Below, in pieces: positions 10,621 through 21,277 of a DNA stretch of 64,000 nt (the stretch's first letter is position 1; every line of letters begins with the position of its first letter). The notes beneath the pieces are model-generated. The model made no database searches. It was not told where the DNA came from and saw nothing but the letters and a program-made list of their open reading frames with translations. The position numbers and the translations under genes are program-made. The stretch is taken from contig CM043954.1 of NCBI GenBank assembly GCA_014529385.2, positions 8,311,806 to 8,375,805 on the forward strand, read 5' to 3'. The stretch is from Adiantum capillus-veneris. Taxonomy: Eukaryota; Streptophyta; Polypodiopsida; Polypodiales; Pteridaceae.

Positions 10621-11500
10621 AACCTAAGTATAGGGTCTCCAAGTCCTCCTCTATGAGCTCTTTCTGGTCTAAGGTAATGTAAGGGTTCCTCCCATGGAGA
10701 TGCTCCTAATCCGTAATTCCTGGTTGGTCTCGTGGGTGGTTGTTCCTCTCTTTGTCCTTTTTTCTCATCTTTCTCATTCTAGGTGTGGACCTTCTCTCCT
10801 GGTCGGATTTGACATTCTTGCTCTACTCTCACCTTCAATATTATTGATGGAGTGGTGGTACTGGTGGTGCTCCTATCCCTGTCATGGCTTGATAACCACC
10901 TATGTTTGTGTTTTGTTTTGGTGTTGCATACTATTCCAAACAAGCTTGAAATGATAGCGATGTGGCTTGTGGGTTTTAAAGGTTGGGCATTGGCTGTCTA
11001 TTTATATGTAACGTGGTGTGATAATCATATGTAAAGCGATTTGTAGACTTGCTAGGGGTTTGTATGGGTCTTAGCTTCTCTTCAGAAGCATGCGTCAGTA
11101 CTTGTGGAGTTATCAATCTTTCTACATCCCTAGGAAGGATTGGCTCATATTCACGTCCATACTTGTCAACATACATTATATGACTCCCTTTGTTTGAGTC
11201 GTAAGCATACAAGTATAGAATCTTTTTCGTGCTTAGCTCTAATGCATAGGGTGTTAGGCATCTAAAATATGATTTGACCCTACCATTAGTATACTCATAG
11301 ATTCCTATGTCTCCTTGGCTTGTTGCACTTTCACTACCTTCTTGTCAAACATCATGATGCCATTAGGGATATCTACTCAAGGCGGCTTGTTTGCCATCTC
11401 TGAAGTCATCTTCCCTTTTGCGACATTTTCTCCATATTTGTTATCAATTTGCATATCTTTGACAATGATGTAATGAACCCCCTCGTCATCTTGGAACCTA
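10621..11500 (-). pseudogene. N-terminal Gag region of element B
   Basis: The frame 10976-11212 includes MYVDKYGREYEPILP. It lines up with the N-terminal Gag region of C just upstream of C position 25604, where C has TGA instead of the Arg codon seen here. The segment from 11220 to 11330 continues the similarity (IYEYTNGRVKSYFRC). Several frame breaks are present. Confidence 0.6.
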
Positions 11501-12304
11501 TCTCTGTCATTGTATACTTGGATTGTCTCAAGACTCTCGCAGGATTTTCCTCAATGCCCAACATAGATAAGGGCTCCATGTGTGTTTGATCCCTTTAGAA
11601 GGATTGTGGTGTACCTCGGTGGTTGATACATGCTTATGGAGGTGTTACCTCCTTAAACCATGATGGTCTTATGGTTTCTTGCACATGGGTCATCCATAAT
11701 GTGGAGCCAACAATTGGAAGATGTGTTGGTCTGGCTAACCTCTTTTAAGATTGGTGTAAGCAGATCTAACCCTGTTTGATTGATGCTCTCTTCCATGGAA
11801 ACTAGGCTAAATTAGTCACCTCTTGCTCTAGGGTCTCTTTGCAGATAGCTTCATGACCTTAAATACATGAATTCTCAGAAAGATTTTGTTTGCAAACCCA
11901 ACCTCTTACCCGGTAGGTCAACTGGTAGTCTTTTGTTTCGTCACCTTGCTTTCAATGCTCTAGATACCTCTCAGCCGTTTGAGTGCACTTCTCGTAACTA
12001 CACAAAAGATTGACAGAATGAAGAAAAATTGCAAAAACTATTTCAAAAAACTGTGCGGATAGTCTCTAACTCTCACAGAGTGCTTGACTATGATTCTGGT
12101 GTCTGTTTTTCTCAAGTAAGGTGTCAAAAGACCAAGGTTTTGATAGCTATTTATGCTATGGATCCAAGAACTTTGTGAGCGCCAAGAATCTTCCATATCT
12201 CCCATCACCTCCTCTCTACCACATCCTTTGTACAATGTATCTTCTTCATGTCTAGTGCTTGAGCATAATGAATAAATCAATGTTTTGCTCTCATTTTAAT
12301 GTTG
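11501..12304. other. Probable leader of element B; no gene seen
   Basis: No coding motif, PBS or LTR end was recognised between the B Gag remnant and the solo LTR. The minus frame at 12038-12280 has no recognisable content. The palindromes found in the leader of C were not seen here. Confidence 0.4.
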
Positions 12305-13506
12305 AAATGTGTAACATTTAATGGCCTAAAAACTTGTGTGTAGCCGAAATTAGCATGAACATAGTGGGAATTTTATTAGAATAGATTCCTAATGAGAATT
12401 ACAAGAGTGCTTGGGTGGAGAGAGCAACAAAAATCATAACACCTAGTTAGATAGCATGAACAATACTTTCAAAAGAGAGAGAAATGAAGCTATTGATGAC
12501 AGTTGAGGACCGGAATTACATGGAGCCGGTCCCCCCTCCAAAAGGCTTTATATTATGGTTTCTCCCATCAAGAGAGACATTGTACAATACAATTCTTTGT
12601 GTTCCTTCAAGACTAGCTAGTGCAATGAAGATGAAAGATTCATGCACTAAGCAAAACACTTAACAAACACAACATCAATTCTCTCCGGTCTCAAACCCAA
12701 GACCTCACACACCTTCGAAGATGGCGAGAGCTAGCGGGGTATGAGAGTAGATTGAGAGGAAGAAGGAGTAGTCTTACGAGAAAGATGTACATCTCCTCAC
12801 ATAATTACTCATATTAGCATAGCTTAGCTTAGTAATTAGCATGGTAGAGGAGATGAGCATGCATTGAAGCTTGGCTCTTGGTTGGATTTGCATCACAAAG
12901 CCAAGAGTTGTTGGTGTAGGCCTCCCTTCTCACAAGCTTGGAGTAGGTGGTAAGCTTTCCATTAAATCTTGAGAAGGAGAGAGAGTCTTCTTTACTTCAC
13001 ACATGAGATTGTGTAAGTGTGTGTGTGATAATGCCTTGCAAAAATCAGCCCCCTCTCTCTCTTGGTCGACCCCTCTTGCTATTTGCTCATGCTCCACTCT
13101 CATTGGACTTCCCTAGGGCTAGCCAATGATAATTAAGCAGTATAAGTGATAGCCTTCTGACATCTGTCCCCCTTTCCCCTTTTGTGAGAGCTTTATGTAA
13201 CTAATAAATGCAACTAAACTCTCATTGGACCCCTTTGCCTCTTGGCCAATAGGAATCAGGCAAGCCATTGGGCTGTTGAATGCTCATTGGACCCCTTGGG
13301 AGACTGTCCAATAGTCTTCTAGAGAGCTTAATTCTCATTGGTTCTTTTATTAAGTGTTTTTAAATTAATTAAACTAGATTTACTCTAGCCTAATTCTCAT
13401 TGGTCCACCTCCAAGGCCATCCAATAGGAATTGGGTAAACCTTGTGGGCATCTGGGCCAGGGAGCTGACATGTGTCCCTCATTCCCTTTGTGTAAAGGGA
13501 GCTTGT

Positions 13507-13548
<42 letters not shown>

Positions 13549-13932
13549 TTTTCTCTCTCATCCCCTACTCTTAAGGCTTGCCCCCTCCTATGTAGGATTG
13601 ATAAAGATTTTTGGGACACACACAAAGCATCCAATTCCCCCCATGCTTGACCTTTGGACACAACCTTTGAATTTTGGAACCTTAGCATTTTGGAAGTCTT
13701 AATGGGCTGAACCTTAGGGTCTTTTAAGCCCATTGTTGCACATGGCTCTTTTGCAGATGTCCCCCCCTTTGGATCCCTATTTTCCCTCCTTTGGATCCCT
13801 ACTGTGGCCGGTCTGCTAGCTTAACCAATATTCTAGCTTTGTCTCCCCTGGCACTTCCCCATATTAAATGATTAGTTTAACACATGAGAAAATCATTTAG
13901 GAGAATTAGATATTGATTATTATGATAAAATG
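12305..13932 (-). mobile_element. Solo LTR of family A with TSD AAATG
   Basis: The LTR at 12310-13927 is a full-length relative of the element A LTR (3243-4833). It is flanked directly by AAATG at 12305-12309 and AAATG at 13928-13932, a 5-bp TSD. No PBS or polypurine tract adjoins it, so it is a solo LTR left by recombination between the two LTRs of an integrated element. Its last bases read TGATA instead of TGACA. A TG then GA dinucleotide run (13504-13548) is an expansion absent from the other copy. Confidence 0.93.
13504..13548. repeat. Microsatellite (TG)n(GA)n inside solo LTR
   Basis: About 28 bases of TG repeat run directly into about 18 bases of GA repeat. Both-strand short frames here (His-Thr or Cys-Val repeats) are artefacts of this repeat. 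Confidence 0.95.
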
Positions 13933-14862
13933 AGTATTGTTAAGCTTTAAGTTAGGAAATGGTTGCTTGTGTCTATGTTAATCAATGTGCTTGAGTCTCA
14001 TTTCATAATCTCTTGTTTTCTTAGGTTGTGCATTATATTAGGGTTAGGGTAGAAGAAGAAGCAAGAGCAAATGCATTGGGGCTTGTTCATTGACTCTTTA
14101 CATATTTAAGAGACCCTACATCCCTCCCTTGGTATCTAGATTCAAATTTATTAGCCACACAAAGTGCAAGTAGATTAGGCATTAGAGAGGATGAGTATTG
14201 CACTAGTTCCAAGGGAGCATGTAGGTTGGGATTGAGGGAGTGGTTGAGCTTACACTCATACGCATGGTGGAACTCTTAAGGCCTCACATGTAGTGGTACA
14301 TTTAGATGGACTCCATACTCTAGGCTAGGGTTAGATCTCTTCCTCTTGAGATTAGCATACAGTTGGTTATAGGAGCACTAAGTAGCATGCAACATTGCAA
14401 CACAACCTTATTTTGGTGATGATGTTGAGGAGTCAGTAGTGGACTTCACTGACCTAGAAGACAACCCTAGATTTTTTTTAAGGTGATTCTTGCATTTAGT
14501 TTTCATCCTAAGATTAGGAAAATTTTAGGCATTAGTATCAAATGATCATTAAGAGTAGAGGAAGGCTCAATACCCTCACAAAACAGTCATGGTCAAATTT
14601 CTCTTTCCAGTATGAGTAGGATTAAGTAAGACTAGAATTAGGATTGGCGTTAGTCGCTAAGAAGGGATTTTTGACAACTGGCAAGCCACTGGTAGTAGAG
14701 GATCACCCTCTGTCTTCGATCATTTGGGCCCTGCTCATATTGTTTCAAATTAAACAACATTTTTGGATTCTACTATGGGCCAAGGGCTATAGACAATCCT
14801 AGGGACACATGGGATCACCTAAACTTGAAATTGGTGACTAGCATCTTAGAAATAACATGATT
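13933..14862. other. Spacer without recognisable gene
   Basis: No frame of note, LTR end or RNA gene was recognised between the solo LTR and the copia 5' LTR. Confidence 0.5.
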
Positions 14863-15083
14863 TTGTTACCACATACATGTGGTAGTGATATGTGCAAACA
14901 CACTTAGAACTGCCGAGGCATTTTTTCCCGCACTAGGAGGTTTCTTCCCCCGTCCATTGTATATAAACCCATCACTCTAGGGCTATCTTATCTTTTTATT
15001 GCACACTAAGTAATACACTCTCTGTTGTGTGCCTTGAGCTTCCTTCATCTTCTCCAAGCTGTGTGTGTTTTCTTGTAACCCAA
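14863..15083 (+). repeat. 5' LTR of copia element
   Basis: It begins TGTTACCACATACATG and contains TATATAAACCCATCACTC near 14960, a good TATA-box and start region. It matches 18071-18302. Its last few bases, including the usual CA, seem lost just before the PBS. Confidence 0.8.
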
Positions 15084-15095
15084 TTGGCATCAGAG
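15084..15095 (+). promoter_or_regulatory. Primer-binding site of copia element
   Basis: TGGCATCAGAGC differs by one base from the initiator tRNA-Met complement TGGTATCAGAGC and lies directly after the LTR, as expected for plant Ty1/copia. Confidence 0.85.
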
Positions 15096-15444
15096 CAGGT
15101 TGTGTGCTCCCGAGCTTAGTCTCCAATAGCTCCAGCACTCACTTGCTCATTTTCTCCGATTTTTGTAATCTTTGGCAAGCCTCAATAGGTCAACAAATAC
15201 TTTGGGAATGCTCGTAAAGATGGGTCTGCTTAGATTTTTTATTCGGGCTCATTTTGGCCTCCGTTTCCACTACAGGAAGTGCTTTGCAGGCAATTTTGTC
15301 ATTTTGTGTAGAATTTTTGTCATTGCCATTTTTTGCATAACAGGTCCCTTACGATCTTCTACGGTTTGTGCTATATAGCACGTCTTGTTCCTGCTTTGTT
15401 TCTCCTCCTTTCGGGCCATTTTCACATCAAGTGCAGCATTTGCC

Positions 15445-16325
15445 ATGGCTAACAACAGCAAAGATGTGTTCAAGATGTTTGCTACTAGATGGGGACAATT
15501 ACCCTATGTGGGCTTATATGATGTAACATGTCCTTGTGTCAAAGGGCATTTGGAATATTGTGCAGGGCATTGATGTACATCCTGGTTCAGAGGATGTAGG
15601 CGATGTTGAGGATGTTGCAGGTTTTGGTGGCAGTATTGTTGTTGCCAGAGTTGTTTTTCCTACAATTGAGCAAGCTCATTGGGATGTAAAAGAAGCACAG
15701 AATCATGCTTTGATTGCATTGTCTATGAAGTGCACTATTGCTCCTTGTATTCGCTTAGAAAACTTTGCAGAATAGGCTTGGGATATTTTGACTGATCTTT
15801 ATGCAAGTCGTAATGAGGCTAAAATTGCATTCCTGCATAAAGAGCTGGAGTTGAAAATTATGCATGAGGAAGATGAGATAGACGCTTTCCTTTCTGGTGT
15901 CAAGGATATTAATGGGAAACTTATTTCTATAGGCAAAGTCATTTTCTACAGTTCCCTTGTGCAGACTGTTCTTGATGCTTTGCCATATTCTTACCAGACT
16001 TTTTCTACTACTTGGAGACTTGTGACCCAAGGAAATCCAAAAGTTGTCAAGTTGGATACATTATGCACATTGCTGCTCTGCAAGAGTTACTTTCCAAAAA
16101 AAGAGGACTAGACAACATGCAATTGAACATGCCTTTATTGTTGCTCAAGGAAAAGGTGGTAACAGCAATGTAGCCACTTTTCATAATTCTTCTACGAGTG
16201 GTAAATCACTTGCTTCTAATGCTTCTGCTGGCAGCAATTTGTCTAGGAATTTTTGTAAAAAGAGAAGAAAGAAAATGTGTTGCCATTATTGTAAAGCTAA
16301 TCATCACTTAATCATCCAAAATTGA
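15445..16325 (+). pseudogene. Copia Gag remnant
   Basis: Scattered over at least two frames, the text shows a copia Gag core. KGIWNIVQGID follows the start near 15445 (MANNSKDVFKM). AWDILTDLYASRNEAKIAFL and MHEEDEIDAFLSGVKDINGKL follow, then VLDALPYSYQTFSTTW. A Cys/His stretch near 16278 (CHYCKANHH) recalls the zinc knuckle but lacks the last Cys. An in-frame TAG at about 15774 and frame changes near 15500 and 16060 show decay. Confidence 0.85.
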
Positions 16326-16576
16326 AGCAAAAGAGGCTAAGAAGAAAGAGGTTCGATCAACTATAGGTTCCAATACAAGTGCAGCTATTGTGGAGTCTTC
16401 TTTGAAAGGAAATTGTGATGTCGATATAGATGTAGAGTGGGATTTTAGTGCAGAGTGTTCTTATGATCTTGCTATTCATGATGCATGCATGTCAGTTTGC
16501 TGACACTTTGTTGCCTCTTTTCAGTGGTAGAAGTTCGAATGTAAATTCAAATGAGAAAAATGTACAGCCTATGGGG
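16326..16576 (+). pseudogene. Copia sequence after Gag
   Basis: Lys/Ser-rich and acidic text continues from Gag (EAKKKE, ADTLLPLFSGRSS in mixed frames), ending at the solo LTR. No protease motif was found. Confidence 0.4.
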
Positions 16577-16589
16577 TGTTAAGTGTGTA

Positions 16590-16623
<34 letters not shown>

Positions 16624-17407
16624 CATTCATGATATGTGCATAATTTAGGTGATTAGAACTAATCACCACACCACAACTAATGGAGAATGATAACTTAATC
16701 ATACACAATAGAGAGATGCAAACAGAGTACTAGGATTAATTGATTGAAGCTTGAATGTGACAAGAGGGGATCTTTTATAAAGCAGATTAAAGGGCATCTT
16801 CGTGACATCATTGGTGATGTGTTGGGCAACCTCTAGAGGTTTAAATTAGCTTGATAGCTCATGGATTCTCATATGGCATTGTATTTGGAGGAGCCAAGGG
16901 TCAAAAGGTATTGTATGCAAGTATATACTAAAGCTAGGCAATATAGCTAGTCGAAGGTTCAATGTATCTAGTCACAGTGTGCAAGAGACGTCTCCCATGA
17001 GGAGGTGTGATCAAGGCACAAATCCTAACAAAGGGTACCTTAGGTGTATATGTACCCATGAAAGCATTATGAACAAGTAGAGTTGTAGTTTGTCATATTT
17101 CTCTAGCCGATGGATGGAAATGCAGGATTTCTAGATGGTGTGGATTCACCTAATCATAGTAAAAGGGTGCATAAAAGGTCTTAAAAGAGTACCCATGAGT
17201 CCTCTATTAGATTTTTTCTATTATTGAGGCTTGTATGATGTCATCCATGATGCCAGAGGAGATGTCTAGCCTAGCCCTATATAATGAGCCTCTTTGTACT
17301 CATTTTGAATCAATATAGGTCATCGTTTTGTGTCTACATTCTACTCCAATTTCATTGAGTAATTAGTATTTTAATTAGCATGTCATTAGCTTGAATGTAA
17401 CATGAGG
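16572..17407. mobile_element. Probable solo LTR inside copia element
   Basis: The segment 16577-17402 starts TGTTAAG and ends TGTAACA. It is flanked by TGGGG (16572-16576) and TGAGG (17403-17407), a 5-bp TSD with one mismatch. It contains TATATAATGAGCCTC near 17277, a likely promoter. A related stretch lies in reverse orientation near 31000-31130. A (GT)n run occupies 16592-16621. The copia pol sequence is missing at exactly this point, so a more complex event is possible. Confidence 0.55.
16592..16621. repeat. Microsatellite (GT)n
   Basis: Fifteen GT units, near the left end of the probable solo LTR. Confidence 0.95.
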
Positions 17408-17950
17408 CCAAATATTCAATTTGTAGTCTCAAATGTCAGCAGATTCATGCATAGCCCAAGGTCTAAGCATTGGTAGGCTGTCAAACGGATTTTTTGCTAC
17501 TTGATTGGCACATTACATCTTGGCCCGCTTTTTCGGACTTAGATTGGGTTGGTTGTTTTGACACGCAAGTGTCCACGAGTTTTTTTTTTTTCATGCTCGG
17601 GAGTTCATGCATATCATGGTTGAGCAGAAGCAACCTAATGTGGCCACTTCCAGTTGTGAGGCTGAGTACAAGGCAGTCTTCACAGCTACGGTTGAGTGTG
17701 TATGGCTCAGATGCCTTATGGTTGATTTGAGTGTTGGACAAGACACTGCCAACACTATTTACAATGACAATCAGAGTGCATTGGCAATTGCAAGGAACCC
17801 AATTTTTCATGCTTGCACAAAGCACATTGAAATGCATTACCACTATGTCAGGGAGAGTCTCTTAGTAGGAGAGATCAGCTTGGCTTATGTAAACACAAGA
17901 CGGCCTTGCAAATATTTTCTCAAAGGCATTGTCTTGTGAGAAGTTCGATG
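17408..17950 (+). pseudogene. Copia RT end and RNase H remnant
   Basis: RT thumb text (RFMHSPRSKHW, then AVKRIFCYLIGTLHLG) is followed by the copia RNase H signature. HIMVEQKQPNVATSSCEAEY, WLRCLMVDLSVGQ, IYNDNQSALAIARNPIFH and KHIEMHYHYVRE occur in order. A T10 run near 17581-17592 and a TAG near 17477 disturb the frame. It belongs to the copia element whose LTRs are at 14863 and 18071. Confidence 0.9.
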
Positions 17951-18070
17951 CTTTCCGCAAATCTTTGGGCTTACTCCCCTTTGTGGAGTGATCATGTCCT
18001 CAGGGCATGGCACTTCCCTATACTCTAGGTGCAAGCTCTCGTTCACCACATCACTCCCACATGGGAAACT

Positions 18071-18302
18071 TTTTACCATATACATGTGGTGGTAGTGATG
18101 TGTGTGAACAGACTTACGAGTAATGGGGCATTTTTTCCCTCGCTAGGAGGTTTTTTCCCCCGTGCATTGCATATACGCCCATCACTCTAGGGCTATCTTA
18201 TCTTTCCATTGCACACTAAGTAATACACTCTCTATTGTGTGCCTTGAGCTTTCTTCATCTTCTCAAAGCTGTGTGTGTATTCTTACAACCCTAATTCCAA
18301 CA
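18071..18302 (+). repeat. 3' LTR of copia element
   Basis: It matches the 5' LTR over almost its whole length and ends CTAATTCCAACA. The first G of the expected TGTT start is T here. Element C begins 26 bases further right. Confidence 0.85.
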
Positions 18303-18327
18303 GGTGGATGTATATGCAATATCTCAT

Positions 18328-19272
18328 TGTTGGACGGGGAGCGACTCACACACCCATGAAGTGCATGCAAACACTACCTAGATCAACATAATGTCAATCG
18401 AGGACACAGATGACATGATAGGCACACGGAGGAAATCCCTTAAGCTTGTCAGGCACATACAACACTCTGGAAGGCCAACTAAACCACAATCAAGAACCTC
18501 ATTGCTCTCAACTACACCACCTAGCCACATACACACATACGGAAGGTAACTCACCTAATCATGCCAAATTCGTATGAAACTTAAGGAACACCATCCCCTC
18601 ACTAGGATACACCTATCCCTACGCTTCTACACTCAAAACCCTCACTCTAAACCCGTCTGCGGAAAACGCATAGGATGACAGAGGAGAATTTTGAAAGTGC
18701 TCGAAACTGAAATTTATGAGTACCTATGCGTAGCTTATGTCACCACGAATCTATAGACTACTAGCACGCAGAAAACAGACATCGTTTGATACACTTACGG
18801 CCACAAATAGCTCGTAGATGCGTCGACGTGTGCACTTCGTCTCACGTGGAATGCTTGGCGTTGTCGCGTAGCTCTCCTCGAGCCTACAACAATGGTGCAG
18901 TCAGATCTCCAATGTGTTGAGCGATCCAGGCGTAGCAAGAGGATAAAGCTCACGCTCACTCTCTTTCTCTCTCACACACAGTAGATGGCAGCGCTAAAGT
19001 TTTGATTATGATTAAAGTCCTTTTTACAAAATGACCTAGGTACCTTATATACTAAGGCTACCTTAGGTTTAACCAAAAATGGGGTTGAAAGAGTCAAATG
19101 GCTTTGTATTTACAATCTGGAAGTGCCATTGCACCCCGGCTTCTGAAACTAGAATAACTACTCATTACAAATGACGTTTATAGCCATAATCCGCAGCATT
19201 TTATAACTCGCAAAAGATAAGACTTTGGTACGAAACTTGATTTATGTTGTGTTGTTGACCCGGCAGTCAACA
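18328..19272 (-). repeat. 3' LTR of element C
   Basis: It starts TGTTGGACGGGG and ends GGCAGTCAACA on the plus strand. Relative to the right LTR it lacks 15 bases near 18450. The plus-strand short frames inside are not genes. Confidence 0.93.
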
Positions 19273-19284
19273 CACCCCCCTTCC
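19273..19284 (-). promoter_or_regulatory. Polypurine tract of element C
   Basis: On the minus strand GGAAGGGGGGTG directly precedes the 3' LTR, the expected site of plus-strand priming. A perfect 8-bp inverted repeat with a 4-base loop (19289-19308) lies a few bases upstream. Confidence 0.85.
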
Positions 19285-21035
19285 GCGTTCATGTCGTCCC
19301 CGACATGACCTGATTGTCAATGGCGATGTGGTCTTTGCTGTGGTTTTGGCTTCATCTGTTGCACTGCTTGTAACTTTGTCGAACTACAACAAGAACTATG
19401 ATCCATTAGAGCGGACATCTATCATCATAACCATTCATCTTTTGAGATCCTCTGATTACTTTTATGTCTGCTCTTCTTCATTGGGGACTTCTTTGTTCCT
19501 GTGCAATCATGTTGTTAGTGTTGTCTGCAGCTTTGTCATTGTAGACCATTCTTCGACTCGCCATTGAGGAGAAGTATGGTATGATCTAAAATTGGTGCTC
19601 CAATTCATTTGTTAATTAATTTGAGTAGCATTTCCTTATTGTTGATGTAGAAGGAATATGTCCAAGAGGATGGTGATAGGTGTCTTTAGATTAGGGTCTG
19701 AAACCTGGATGACCAAAGGGAAAAAACCCGATGGGAAAAAAATGCCTTTGGTATACGCTCTTATTGGAGTTGAGCAGTTGAACGTGAAGTACATGTTCAT
19801 GAAAGGTGAGTGCTTGGGTGAAACACGGAAAGAGTGCTTGATGCAAGTGCCAATTATGGGACACTCTATATGCATATGAGAAATTTGTCACCAAAAGCAT
19901 GCAATGTGAAAGAAGGAGATGATGGGTGTTTCGAGGAAACATGTGACATCAAAGATGTCTCAATAGCTTCCACCTTTCCAAGAAGGGTTTTCGATGTAGA
20001 AGTTTCTCCACTCGTATCTCACTGTGCTCAGTACGTGAGTGTCTTTTGGACCTTCTCCTTCACTTCACCATACTTAACTACTTAGACTTCAACTCTTTTG
20101 CTCACCTATACCACACAACGTAAATATGCTCAACTCTTCCAGCTTGAGCCGTACCTAGAATAGCTAAGACGCTTAGACCACAGAGAATATTACTTGAAGC
20201 TTTGGGACTAACACCTCACTCATTTTGTGGCTTAGCTACTCGACTCTGACTTGTATGACTTGTCAGTTTCATGTTGACACTGCTTTGTGACAAGTTCTTC
20301 GGCTGGTTTAGTGGCTGCTGAGACATACTTGGTGAAGTTTCATCGTTTTCCTGTACCTTCTTCTCTTTGTAGTGCTCAGGCCTCTCGTCAGTCTTTTCTT
20401 CATGTGGATTATGGATTTATTTTTTTTTCTTAATAATAAACAAAGAAAATCTTAAAACAACTCAACAAAAGAAAAATCATTCAAATAGAAATCTAAATGC
20501 TATGTACACTATACACATGTCCCTAGGGACTCATATATGGATTTTGTCCCCATACTCCTCTGTAACACTACTATGAGGGCATATACTCTAAATTTCATCA
20601 AAAATTTATCACAATAAAATGCAAAAATTCAATGCATCTCTCAAAACATTTCCCTCTAATAGTCATAATGTTAGGTCTGCATTCAGAATGCCTCCCCCCT
20701 TCCTATTTGGAGTCATCCTTTATGACAGGGTATCGCAAAGGGTATGTGTTGTGCTTGGGCAATTAAAAGTTGTGCCTATGCAGGCCTTGTAATGTAGCCC
20801 TATTATGCATACACAGTCAATGCATGGAAAAGATTTATGTTGTGCAAGATGTGGGTATAAGCAATTTGCTTATTGGCATTTGTTGGCGAGGCTTCCTATT
20901 CTAAGCAATGTAATGGTCTTTGAAGCTCCTGTATCGTTGCTTGATTGAAGCGACTTGCTCTCTTCTAACTGTACTGTAATCGTAGGAAGAATTGTAAGAA
21001 TTCAAGCGGCGATGCACTGACAGCAGTTTTGTTGT
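19285..21035 (-). other. 3' non-coding part of element C
   Basis: About 1.75 kb between the end of the WxPK-repeat coding region and the polypurine tract. No RT or integrase motif was seen on either strand. Plus-strand frames at 19328-20085 have no recognisable content. An A/T-rich run lies near 20408-20460. Confidence 0.6.
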
Positions 21036-21277
21036 TCTTCTTTGGGACCCATTTCTTTGCGTTTATTGGGCTGTTTTGTTGTTGGCTCTCGTTTGGGAAC
21101 CCATACTTGTCCGTGCTTCGTTTGTGTTTGAAGAGACTTCTTTGGGATCCACCTTTTTGTTGTGTGAGTCAACAGTGGTCTTTGCTTGAGCCCTTGTATG
21201 CTTGGTTGGGGACGGGATTCAGGCTTTGAAATTTGATAATGTGGTTGTTTTGGAATCCAAATGAATTCCTGACTTTT
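21036..21277 (-). pseudogene. Continuation of element C polyprotein past a stop (WxPK repeats)
   Basis: Directly after the TAA at 21278-21280 the same frame continues with the same repeated motif seen before it. W(I/V)PK occurs at 21248-21259, 21140-21151 and 21092-21103, and once more at 21040-21051 one frame away. This shows the stop and the frameshift are lesions in a longer tail, not the natural end of the protein. Confidence 0.7.

Larger units (their letters stand above)
14863..18302 (+). mobile_element. Internally deleted Ty1/copia element
   Basis: Two similar LTRs of about 220-230 bp (14863-15083 and 18071-18302) flank a plus-strand copia body. The PBS follows the first LTR, gag remains occupy about 15445-16320, and the end of RT and RNase H occupy about 17405-17950. 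Protease, integrase and most of RT are missing. A probable solo LTR sits at the deletion point (16577-17402). No matching TSD was found around the outer ends. Confidence 0.8.

Noticed and set aside
13479-13733. Minus-strand frame encoding a His-Thr repeat, and plus-strand Cys-Val frames
   Set aside because: They are translations of a (TG)n(GA)n microsatellite within a solo LTR.
14036-14055. Telomere-like text (TTAGGGTTAGGGTA)
   Set aside because: Only two units occur in an otherwise ordinary spacer; too short to mean a telomeric array.
19328-20085. Plus-strand frames within the 3' part of element C
   Set aside because: Short, without family resemblance and mutually overlapping; not supported as genes.
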